This document shows positions 7,024 through 13,065 of a stretch of 13,923 bases of DNA, piece after piece (position 1 is the stretch's first letter; every line of letters starts with the position of its first letter). Source of the stretch: Methanoculleus sp. UBA77 (lineage in GTDB: Archaea; Halobacteriota; Methanomicrobia; Methanomicrobiales; Methanoculleaceae). A program made the position numbers and the translations under genes. The notes beneath the pieces were generated by a model. That model was not told where the DNA came from. It worked only from the letters and a program-made list of their open reading frames with translations, and did not search any database. The stretch covers positions 16,458 through 30,380 of the forward strand of contig DALN01000161.1 in NCBI GenBank assembly GCA_002499455.1, given 5' to 3'.

Positions 7024-7055
7024 ACGCGGGAGCGCCCTATCGATACGGAGTGATG

Positions 7056-8996
7056 ATGGAGATGAGCACACAGAAGATCGGCCTCATCCAGACGGCGGTC
7101 GGCGGCGACCCCGACCGCAACCTGGCCCGCACCCTGGAGCTCGCGCGACAGGCCATCGCCGGGGGTGCCCGGATCCTCTGCCTGCAGGAGCTCTACCGGG
7201 TCCCTTACTTCCCGCAGTACGAGAAGACGGACGCCTCTGCCTTTGCCGAGACGATCCCCGGCCCCTCGACCGACGCTTTCGCGGCGCTTGCACGGGAGAA
7301 CGGCGTGGTGATCGTCGTGCCCCTCTACGAGCGGGCCGAATCGGGCGAATACTATAACACGGCGGCGGTGATCGATGCGGACGGGCGGCTGCTCCCTCCC
7401 TACCGGAAGGTGCACGTCCCCTACGACCCGCTCTTCTACGAGAAGTCCTACTTCCGTCCCGGTGACTGTTACCGGGTCTACGACACCCGGTACGCCCGGA
7501 TCGCCGTGCTCATCTGCTACGACCAGTGGTTCCCGGAGGCCGCACGGGCGGTCGCGCTGAAGGGTGCGGAGATCATCTTCTACCCGACCGCCATCGGCCG
7601 GATCGCCGGGGAGGAGCCTCCCGAAGGCGACTGGCGCGAGGCGTGGGAGACGGTGCAGCGGGGCCACGCTATCGCAAACAGCGTCCATGTCGCCGCCGTC
7701 AACCGCGTCGGCGACGAGGGGGAGATCCGGTTCTTCGGGAGTTCGTTCGTCGCCGACGCCTTCGGCAACGTCCTCGCCCGGGCCGGCGAGACCAATGAGG
7801 AGATTCTCGTCGTCGAGGTCGACCTCTCGATGAACGAGGCCGTCCGGGAAGGCTGGGGCTTCTTCCGGAACCGGCGGCCGGAGACCTACGGGGTGCTCAC
7901 CCGGAAGCTCCCGGCGGGAAAGACCCCCGCGGGGTCCGGCTACCGCATGCCGGCGGAGTGGGAGCCGCACGATGCCGTCTGGCTCTCCTGGCCCCACGAC
8001 CGGGAGACGTTCCCCGACCTCGCCGCGGTGGAGCGGGCCTATATCGAGATCATCGCGGCGCTCCGGGGCTCCGAGACCGTCAACCTCCTCGTAACCGGCG
8101 ATGCGATGCGTACCCGGGTCGAGGCGATGCTCGAGGAGGAGGGCATCGGCACGGAGGGCGTCAGGTTCCACATCGCCGATTATGCCGATGTCTGGTTCCG
8201 CGACTACGGGCCGACGTTCGTGGTCGAGAAAAAGACCGGGAACCTCGCGATGGTGCACTGGACGTTCAATGCCTGGGGGGAGAAGTACCCGGAGCTTATG
8301 GAGGATACCGGGATACCGCTCGTGATGAACCGCGGGATGGCCCTCCCCGTCTTCACGCCGGAGATTGTCCTTGAGGGCGGCTCGGTCGAGGTGAACGGCT
8401 GCGGCACGGTGCTGGTGACGGAGGCCTGCCTCCTGAACCCGAACCGGAACCCGCATCTCTCGCGGTCGGAGATCGAGGGCTACCTGGAGGCCTACCTCGG
8501 TGCCGATCACGTCATCTGGCTGAAGCATGGGATCGCCGGCGACGATACCGACGGCCACATCGACGATATCGCCCGGTTTGTGGACGCAAGAACCGTCCTC
8601 TGCGCCGTCGAGGAGAACGAGGACGACGAGAACTATGCCGCCCTGCAGGAGAACCTCGCGATCCTCCGGTCGTCGACCGATCAGGACGGCAACCCCCTCC
8701 GGGTCGTCCCGCTCCCGATGCCGGGGAGGGTCGGCGGCGAGGACCGGTTGCCGGCGAGCTACGCGAACTTCTATATCGGGAATACCGTCGTGCTGGTGCC
8801 GGTCTTCGGGCACCCGAACGACGAGGTCGCTCTCACCCGGATCCGGGGGTTCTTCCCGGGCCGGGAGGTCGTCGGGATCGACTGCACGGCGATGGTCGAG
8901 GGGTTCGGCGCGATCCACTGTATCAGCCAGCAGCAGCCGTCACCCGTGCCGGGCCTCACCTGCCCGGGGGAAGAAAGCGCATCACGAGAGGAATGA
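7056..8996 (+). CDS. Fusion: N-carbamoylputrescine amidase + agmatine deiminase
   Basis: The 646-residue protein joins two complete enzymes of putrescine synthesis. Residues 1 to about 283 are a nitrilase-fold N-carbamoylputrescine amidase (AguB) with the catalytic triad E45 (CLQELYRVPYFPQ), K118 (YRKVHVPYDPLF) and C154 (LICYDQWFPEAAR). A linker of about 12 residues rich in Lys, Pro and Gly leads to an agmatine deiminase (AguA) from about 295 (GYRMPAEWEPHDAVWLSWP). This half has WFRDYGPTF, LEGGSVEVNG, the DDTDGHIDDIARF motif with H501, and the nucleophile C622 in GAIHCISQQQP. Together they would convert agmatine to N-carbamoylputrescine and ammonia, then to putrescine, CO2 and ammonia. Starts at 7050 (GTG), 7053 and 7062 are also in frame; 7056 is chosen for its GGAG spacing of 5. 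The last 15 or so residues run past the usual AguA end and overlap the convergent gene by 41 bp. An arginine decarboxylase must lie elsewhere. Confidence 0.95.
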   Translation: MEMSTQKIGLIQTAVGGDPDRNLARTLELARQAIAGGARILCLQELYRVPYFPQYEKTDASAFAETIPGPSTDAFAALARENGVVIVVPLYERAESGEYYNTAAVIDADGRLLPPYRKVHVPYDPLFYEKSYFRPGDCYRVYDTRYARIAVLICYDQWFPEAARAVALKGAEIIFYPTAIGRIAGEEPPEGDWREAWETVQRGHAIANSVHVAAVNRVGDEGEIRFFGSSFVADAFGNVLARAGETNEEILVVEVDLSMNEAVREGWGFFRNRRPETYGVLTRKLPAGKTPAGSGYRMPAEWEPHDAVWLSWPHDRETFPDLAAVERAYIEIIAALRGSETVNLLVTGDAMRTRVEAMLEEEGIGTEGVRFHIADYADVWFRDYGPTFVVEKKTGNLAMVHWTFNAWGEKYPELMEDTGIPLVMNRGMALPVFTPEIVLEGGSVEVNGCGTVLVTEACLLNPNRNPHLSRSEIEGYLEAYLGADHVIWLKHGIAGDDTDGHIDDIARFVDARTVLCAVEENEDDENYAALQENLAILRSSTDQDGNPLRVVPLPMPGRVGGEDRLPASYANFYIGNTVVLVPVFGHPNDEVALTRIRGFFPGREVVGIDCTAMVEGFGAIHCISQQQPSPVPGLTCPGEESASREE

Positions 8997-9627
8997 ACGC
9001 GTAGATCACCGTGCTCCAGGCCCAGCCGGCAAGGGCAAGCAGGATCGCGAGGACGGAGACGGCCGGGACCACCATCACCCGTTGATTGGCGCGCCGCATA
9101 TCGGTCCCGGGGTGGATGAGCCGGCCCCTGTACGCGGCATACCACCACTGCGCGGCGAAGAGCAGGCCGATGAGGAGGAGGTTTGTCTCGAAGACGACTG
9201 CCGCGAAGGTCTCGTCGGGATAATCGCCGATGAGGTTGACGGAGAAGGGGACCAGCGTGACGAACATGAGCGTGGTGATGTTCATCCAGAGGAAGCGGCG
9301 GTCGATATGCCGGAGCCGGTCCGCCTGGGCGTGATGGGCCACCCAGAAGGAAGCGAGGATGAAGAAGGCGAGGAGGTAGTGGTAGAGGTCGGGGAGGTAG
9401 CCGGCAAGCATCGCCACGAGAGCGGGGTTCGAGAGGTCCCGGGCGCCTTCGGGGACGTCGAGGGTGAGGACCAGGAGGGTCATGGCGAAGGCGAATATGC
9501 CGTCGCTGAGCGCTTCCATCCGCGAGCGCGAGAAGTGAGCGTGAGCACCGTCAGGTGCGAGCCTGTCCTCCTTCGGGACATTCTGCGGAGTCCCTGCATC
9601 CCTCTCCGCGTCGTCTCCCTGCTCCAT
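8956..9627 (-). CDS. TMEM175 family potassium-channel-like membrane protein
   Basis: The 223-residue protein matches the prokaryotic TMEM175 (formerly DUF1211) family, whose members form K+ channels. The signature RMEALSDGIFAFAMTLLVLT at 36-55 corresponds to the family's R..A.SDG.FA...TLL motif in the first helix, which lines the pore. About six hydrophobic helices follow, the usual number for the single-repeat form that assembles as a tetramer. Residues 1-33 are a polar, variable tail, part of which (LAPDGAHAHF) is encoded by a copy of a dispersed palindromic repeat; the ATG encoding M37 would be a much shorter start but would drop the conserved Arg. It lies 64 bp after a nitroreductase gene on the same strand and may be cotranscribed. 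Its 3' end overlaps the fusion gene by 41 bp. The family is clear; channel activity is inferred. Confidence 0.9.
   Translation of the reverse strand: MEQGDDAERDAGTPQNVPKEDRLAPDGAHAHFSRSRMEALSDGIFAFAMTLLVLTLDVPEGARDLSNPALVAMLAGYLPDLYHYLLAFFILASFWVAHHAQADRLRHIDRRFLWMNITTLMFVTLVPFSVNLIGDYPDETFAAVVFETNLLLIGLLFAAQWWYAAYRGRLIHPGTDMRRANQRVMVVPAVSVLAILLALAGWAWSTVIYAFIPLVMRFLPPGR
9543..9561. repeat. Dispersed palindromic repeat inside a coding sequence
   Basis: GAGCACCGTCAGGTGCGAG at 9543-9561 shares 13 of 13 bases (9548-9560) with 3-15 and 17 of 19 with 44-62. Its core GCACC-GTCA-GGTGC is a perfect 5-bp stem. Here it lies in the N-terminal tail of the TMEM175 gene, upstream of the first conserved helix, so the insertion would be tolerated. 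It is read in frame as part of APDGAHAHF. Confidence 0.65.
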
Positions 9628-9691
9628 GCTCCCGATCTCTTCTGGGAAGGCAGGCCTGATAAGGGATGAGGATCTGCATCCGGCAAGGTGC

Positions 9692-10201
9692 TCACCAGGC
9701 GTTCCGGTGGACCCGGTCCTCGCGGTAGCGGCTATCGGGTAGAGGTTGCGCTGCCGGGTAGCCGACGGTGACGAGGGCAAAGGGGAATACGGTGTCCGGG
9801 AGCGAGAAGAGGTTTGCAAACCCGAGCATCCGGTCGGGGTCCGGGTAGACGGCAGTCCAGACGGCGCCGAGACCGAGCGCGTGGGCGGCAAGGAGGAGGT
9901 TCTCCGTCGCCGCGGCACAGGCTTGCACCGATAGATCGCGGCTCTCCGCGGCATCCAGGTCGGCGCAGACGAGGACCGCGAGCGGCGGGGGGGTGCGGGC
10001 CTCCGCGTAGGGGCTGATCGCCGGGATACTCTCGAGGATATGGGGGTCGTCGATGACGATGAAGTGCCAGGGCATCTCGCTCCCGGCAAATGGGGCCTGC
10101 ATTGCGGCGGCGAGGAGTTGCTCCGCTGTTCCGGCCGGAACCGGGCGGCGGGCATACTCCCGCACGCTCCGCCGGGTCATGATGGTTTCGAGGGGGTCCA
10201 T
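9692..10201 (-). CDS. Nitroreductase family FMN-dependent oxidoreductase
   Basis: This 169-residue cytosolic flavoprotein belongs to the nitroreductase superfamily, homodimers that bind FMN and use NAD(P)H. Evidence is the N-terminal IMTRRSVREYARRPV at 7-21, where the R10/R11/S12/R14 cluster contacts the FMN phosphate, PWHFIVIDD at 44-52, the helix QACAAATENLLLAAHALGLGAVWT at about 93-116, and FALVTVGYPA at 140-149. The short length of about 170 is usual for one branch of the family found in many methanogens. Substrate cannot be told from sequence. Upstream (10202-10380) is a 179-bp gap with a strong inverted repeat and no clear TATA box, so it may be transcribed from its own weak promoter or by read-through from the SagB-like gene. 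Confidence 0.92.
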   Translation of the reverse strand: MDPLETIMTRRSVREYARRPVPAGTAEQLLAAAMQAPFAGSEMPWHFIVIDDPHILESIPAISPYAEARTPPPLAVLVCADLDAAESRDLSVQACAAATENLLLAAHALGLGAVWTAVYPDPDRMLGFANLFSLPDTVFPFALVTVGYPAAQPLPDSRYREDRVHRNAW

Positions 10202-10294
10202 TGTGCCGCCCTATGAGTGGGTTGTGGCTTGAACCATTCGCTGGAAATCCGGTACGGCTCCATGTCGCGATCACTGTCCTTGCATGACCAGCCT

Positions 10295-10370
10295 CACGCG
10301 AAGCCGCGAAGTCCGCGAAGGGGTGTGACAGCCTAACAACGGACTTCGCGTCTTTTCGCGGCTTCGCGTG
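10295..10370. repeat. GC-rich inverted repeat, copy 2
   Basis: The arm 10295-10310 (CACGCGAAGCCGCGAA) is the exact reverse complement of 10355-10370. Inside it, 10314-10320 (CGCGAAG) pairs with 10344-10350, giving a 16-bp plus 7-bp stem with a small internal loop and a 23-nt terminal loop. The half 10340-10370 is near-identical to 81-110 at the other end of the window. It starts 10 bp after the stop of the SagB-like gene and lies between that gene and the next nitroreductase, so it may stop transcription, stabilise the mRNA end, or simply be a non-autonomous dispersed element. Confidence 0.8.
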
Positions 10371-10380
10371 CGATCCTCTC

Positions 10381-11112
10381 TCAAGCACCCGGCACGGGCC
10401 TCCCTACTGGCATGAGGTAGAACGGGTCCACCTCTGCCGGGAGCCCGACTATCTCCCCGATCTCGCCGTCGTCGAACGCCCCGATCGTGACGGTGGCAAG
10501 ATCGAGGGCTTCTGCCTGGAGATAGACGTTCTCCGCGGCGTGCCCTGTCTCCATCGCGACGTAGCGGACTCCGCGCTCGCCGTACTTCACGGTCGTCCGT
10601 TCCGGGACCGCGACGATGACGAGGGTTGCCGGGGCGCCCCCCACGGCGGTCTGGTTGACGGCCGCTGCCTGGAGGGCGGCCCGCCTGTCCCCGTCGCCGG
10701 TCCGGACGAGGGAGTGGTCGCCGGGGCGGTAATGGTAGACCCCCGGTATAAGCCCCTCGACACTGCCCGCGACGACGTAGATCTCCAGGGGGTAGAGCGC
10801 GCCGGCGGAGGGCGCGGTTCTGTGGCCCGCGTCGTCTGTGACCCCCTGCGCCGCCCAGAGGATCTGCCCGACTTCAGCGAGCGCGAGCGGACGATCCGCA
10901 TACGCCCGGACCGACCGCCGACCGTTCAGGGCCTCCTCGACGGAGACGCCGCTCTCGAGACGGGGCTCCGGAAGGGTGACGACGCCTTCCGGCGCTCCGG
11001 GCGTGCCGTTCGCGTCAGGCGTCCGGGAGATGCCGGCACACCCGGAGACGAGCACCCCTGCGATGACCATGGCGACAGCGAGGCCCATCATAATACAGTG
11101 CCTCCTCTCCAT
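10381..11112 (-). CDS. SagB-type nitroreductase, predicted lipoprotein
   Basis: The 243-residue protein has an N-terminal lipoprotein signal: n-region MERRH, hydrophobic stretch 7-22, and a lipobox VLVSGC ending at C25, then a Gly/Pro-rich spacer to about 45. The rest is a nitroreductase-fold domain of the SagB/ThcOx type: GRRSVRAYADRPL at 64-76, ILWAAQG at 84-90, RTAPSAGALYPLEIYVV at 98-114, and ETGHAAENVYLQAEALDL at 188-205. SagB relatives use FMN, and some oxidise azoline rings in peptide natural products, but no YcaO cyclodehydratase or precursor peptide is visible here. A membrane-anchored, outward-facing flavoprotein would be unusual. Start is ATG 11112, since it supplies the positive n-region; GTG 11124 and ATG 11091 (AGGAGG nine bases before) are alternatives. 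It lies 22 bp after the MFS gene and is surely cotranscribed. Confidence 0.88.
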   Translation of the reverse strand: MERRHCIMMGLAVAMVIAGVLVSGCAGISRTPDANGTPGAPEGVVTLPEPRLESGVSVEEALNGRRSVRAYADRPLALAEVGQILWAAQGVTDDAGHRTAPSAGALYPLEIYVVAGSVEGLIPGVYHYRPGDHSLVRTGDGDRRAALQAAAVNQTAVGGAPATLVIVAVPERTTVKYGERGVRYVAMETGHAAENVYLQAEALDLATVTIGAFDDGEIGEIVGLPAEVDPFYLMPVGRPVPGA

Positions 11113-11134
11113 TCCTCCTCTCACCGGGACGGGG

Positions 11135-12679
11135 TTATGGGCGCCGGGAAGATGAAGGTGTCGGAGTCTCTTCCTTCTCCGTTCCTTCTTCAGCCGGCTC
11201 CTGGCCGCTCTTCTTTCGCTGGCTCCTGATCGCCGAGAACGGGAACTTCACCAGGTCGCGGAGACCCCCCGCCGGGGAGAAGTTCCGCATATCCCGCCGG
11301 ACCCCCGCGATCAGTTCGTCGACGACCTCCTGCTCCTTCGCCTCTCCCTCCTCCTGCACCATCGCCAGGCGGTGAAGGGAGTAGAGGCCGAGGATGAAGG
11401 CGAAGAGGAAGAAGAACTCCCATTGCTGGATGTCGAGGGTGACGAAGACGAGTTCCTGAACCGGGTCTTTCCAGATGAGCGTCCAGATGAGCTCGCGCTC
11501 GGCGAAGAAGTCCACGAAGAGTCCGCCGAGGATCGGGGCGACCCCGGCGGCAACCGAGTTCGCGAACGTGCTCGCCGCAAGGTAACTGGTCGCCTGGCCC
11601 TGGGGAGCCATCTTCAGGCTGATGTTGCCCGAGGCGAGCGAGACCCCGGCAAGCGAGATCCCCATCAGGATGTGGATGAGGATGAGCAGCGGGTAGGTCA
11701 GGACGTAGACGTCGGGGAGCGTGACGAACATCCACGCGAAGATCGCGAGCATGAAGAGCGGGCCGCTCACGGCGAGGACCGACTTGTTGGAGAACCGGTC
11801 CGAGACGCTGCCCCACGACCGGTAGAAGATGATGTTCATGATCTGGCTGAGAACACCGAGCACGACGACGATCGAGACATCGAGGCCGATCCTCTGCAGC
11901 ATGTAGACCGTGAAGAACGGTGCTGCCAGGTTGACGGCGAAGTTCCACGAGCCGAGGAAGATGATGAGGTTTCTGAAGTTGAGGTCCGCGAACGGTTTTC
12001 TGATTGCGGAGAGCAGGCCGTCTTCATCGCCTTCGACGGTCATCCGGGGTTCGGGCGTGCGGGCGAGGAGTGTGATCCCGAAAAGCCCGGCAACGAGGCC
12101 GAGGAAGAAGAGGATGGAGTAGCCGTATGCCGCAAGGTCCGGGAGGGTGATATCCCACCAGTCGATGAAGAAACCGGCGACCAGGCTGACGACGAGCGCA
12201 ATCGCTGTCGAGAGCGTCAGGCGATGGGAGAAGAAGGCGCCGAGCCGGTCCTGCGGTATCAGGTCCCGCATCCAGGAGTTCCAGCCGCAATGGGAGACCG
12301 CCGAGAACGACGCGTAGAGGGCGATCGACGCAACGAGTACGACGATCCCCTGGCCCGGCGAGAGGAAGAACGGTATCAGGATGATGGGGATCCAGCAGAG
12401 CCGGGCGGCGAGCGATGCCGTCACGACCACCAGCCTCCTGTTCCGCACGCGGTCGACGACGTAGATCGCGGGCATCTGCAGGAGTTCGGCGAGCGGCGGG
12501 ATGGCGGCGAGCAGGCCGATGACGGTGTTCGACGCACCGAGCTGGAGAGCGAAGGCTACGAGGAAGATGCCGCCGGTCAGCGTCACCATCGCCTGGGTGG
12601 CAAGGCCGTCCCTGGTGACGAGTTTCAGGCCGTGACCGACCTCTTCATCGGTGAGTCGCTCTTTTGCTTCAAAGACCAT
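11135..12679 (-). CDS. MFS transporter
   Basis: This 514-residue protein is a major facilitator superfamily permease with about 12 hydrophobic helices between 31 and 440. The cytoplasmic loop motif VVDRVRNRRLVVV at 74-86 fits the D-R-x-x-x-R/K-R motif A, with a second copy GSVSDRFSNKSVLAV at 290-304 in the other half. CGWNSWMRDLIPQDRLGAFF at 131-150 is typical of a poorly known MFS subgroup. Residues 441-514 form a long, highly charged, probably cytoplasmic tail ending in a Pro/Ser-rich stretch. Substrate cannot be told. It is the first gene of a unit with the SagB-like lipoprotein. The start ATG at 12679 has no good SD; a TATA box at 12817-12810 would give a leader of about 110 nt. Confidence 0.92.
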   Translation of the reverse strand: MVFEAKERLTDEEVGHGLKLVTRDGLATQAMVTLTGGIFLVAFALQLGASNTVIGLLAAIPPLAELLQMPAIYVVDRVRNRRLVVVTASLAARLCWIPIILIPFFLSPGQGIVVLVASIALYASFSAVSHCGWNSWMRDLIPQDRLGAFFSHRLTLSTAIALVVSLVAGFFIDWWDITLPDLAAYGYSILFFLGLVAGLFGITLLARTPEPRMTVEGDEDGLLSAIRKPFADLNFRNLIIFLGSWNFAVNLAAPFFTVYMLQRIGLDVSIVVVLGVLSQIMNIIFYRSWGSVSDRFSNKSVLAVSGPLFMLAIFAWMFVTLPDVYVLTYPLLILIHILMGISLAGVSLASGNISLKMAPQGQATSYLAASTFANSVAAGVAPILGGLFVDFFAERELIWTLIWKDPVQELVFVTLDIQQWEFFFLFAFILGLYSLHRLAMVQEEGEAKEQEVVDELIAGVRRDMRNFSPAGGLRDLVKFPFSAIRSQRKKSGQEPAEEGTEKEETPTPSSSRRP

Positions 12680-12760
12680 GCTTCATCGAATCCCTTCTGC
12701 CGTTCATGGAACCATCCGCCCCGGTCGGGCCGTACTGTCAGGGGGAACTTTCCAATGCCG

Positions 12761-12783
12761 TACCGCCCGGGAAAGGGGCGGTA
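12761..12783. promoter_or_regulatory. Perfect 8-bp hairpin in the MFS leader
   Basis: TACCGCCC at 12761-12768 pairs exactly with GGGCGGTA at 12776-12783 around a 7-nt loop. If transcription starts about 25 bases after the TATA box at 12817-12810, near 12788, the hairpin would sit at the very 5' end of the MFS mRNA. It could be an operator, an mRNA-stability element or an RNA regulator. No known riboswitch is recognised. Confidence 0.5.
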
Positions 12784-12809
12784 TATGGCGCCCATTTTAG
12801 GGGTTATTG

Positions 12810-12817
12810 TATAAAAA
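12810..12817 (-). promoter_or_regulatory. TATA box for the MFS-SagB unit
   Basis: On the minus strand 12817 down to 12810 reads TTTTTATA, a near-consensus archaeal TATA box in the only AT-rich island of the window. No other minus-strand gene lies between it and the MFS start. Transcription would begin near 12785-12790. A weaker CATATACC (complement of 12780-12787) would give a leader about 30 nt shorter. Confidence 0.6.
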
Positions 12818-12947
12818 TAGAATTATATTAATCTGATCGAATAGATCGGGCGGCCTCGCGGGAATATCGGCCGGGGATCGACGTGTGGGCCCGGCGGTCT
12901 GTGAGGGGGCTCCTTTCCAGGGGCCGGTCGAGGTTCGCCCCCGCCCC

Positions 12948-13054
12948 TCAACTCCCCGAAGACCGGGGTGTCCTGAAGTCCGGATAGAGGGTCAGGCCCC
13001 CGTCCACGTAGAATCGTCTGCCCGGTGATGCGGGCGGCCTCGTCGGGATACGAA
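12948..13054 (-). pseudogene. Remnant of a short-chain dehydrogenase (C-terminus, frameshifted)
   Basis: Downstream of the oxidoreductase gene on the same strand, three short frames spell the typical end of an SDR-family glucose-1-dehydrogenase-like protein. The minus strand from 13054 gives FVS, then after one extra base DEAARITGQTI (13044-13012), then after one extra base at 13011 YVDGGLTLYPDFRTPRSSGS and a TGA at 12950-12948. The SDR hallmark is the S/ADEAxxITGQTIxVDGG C-terminal motif. Two single-base insertions break the frame and no catalytic YxxxK or Rossmann part is present, because the functional oxidoreductase gene ends only 11 bp upstream. It is a decayed 3' fragment of a deleted or transferred gene, not a functional product. 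Confidence 0.82.
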
Positions 13055-13065
13055 GGTCCCGGAGA

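Larger units (their letters stand above)
12680..12947. other. Intergenic region upstream of the MFS gene
   Basis: The 268 bp between the MFS start and the dehydrogenase remnant hold no gene. The centre, 12796-12845, is the most AT-rich stretch of the window and contains a TATA box on the minus strand and a further TAATATAATT at 12821-12830. The T-run on the minus strand at 12817-12813 could also end transcription coming from the oxidoreductase gene. Between the AT-rich core and the MFS start lies a perfect 8-bp hairpin. The remaining 12846-12947 is GC-rich without visible structure. Confidence 0.5.

Noticed and set aside
6968..7055. Possible yybP-ykoY manganese riboswitch ahead of mntP
   Set aside because: The gap is under 90 bp and is shared with a divergent promoter; I see no conserved riboswitch core.
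6225..8918. Very long open frame of 897 codons on the minus strand opposite the putrescine fusion gene
   Set aside because: Asp/Arg/Gly/Pro-rich composition without any motif. The plus strand codes for two well-conserved enzymes, so this is a shadow frame; part of it also crosses mntP in another frame.
9732..10388. Open frame with segments like HAKPRKDAK and FADFAASREA
   Set aside because: These peptides are translations of the inverted repeat at 10295-10370 and the rest is out of frame with the nitroreductase. The same holds for the short plus-strand frame at 29-331, which crosses copy 1.
10202..11112. Thiazole/oxazole-modified peptide cluster suggested by the SagB-type protein
   Set aside because: No YcaO cyclodehydratase, E1-like partner or short precursor peptide is present in the flanking sequence, and the protein carries a lipoprotein signal.
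11372..12814. 480-codon plus-strand open frame opposite the MFS gene
   Set aside because: Extremely charged (Glu/Asp/Arg) with no family features, fully antisense to a clear membrane transporter.
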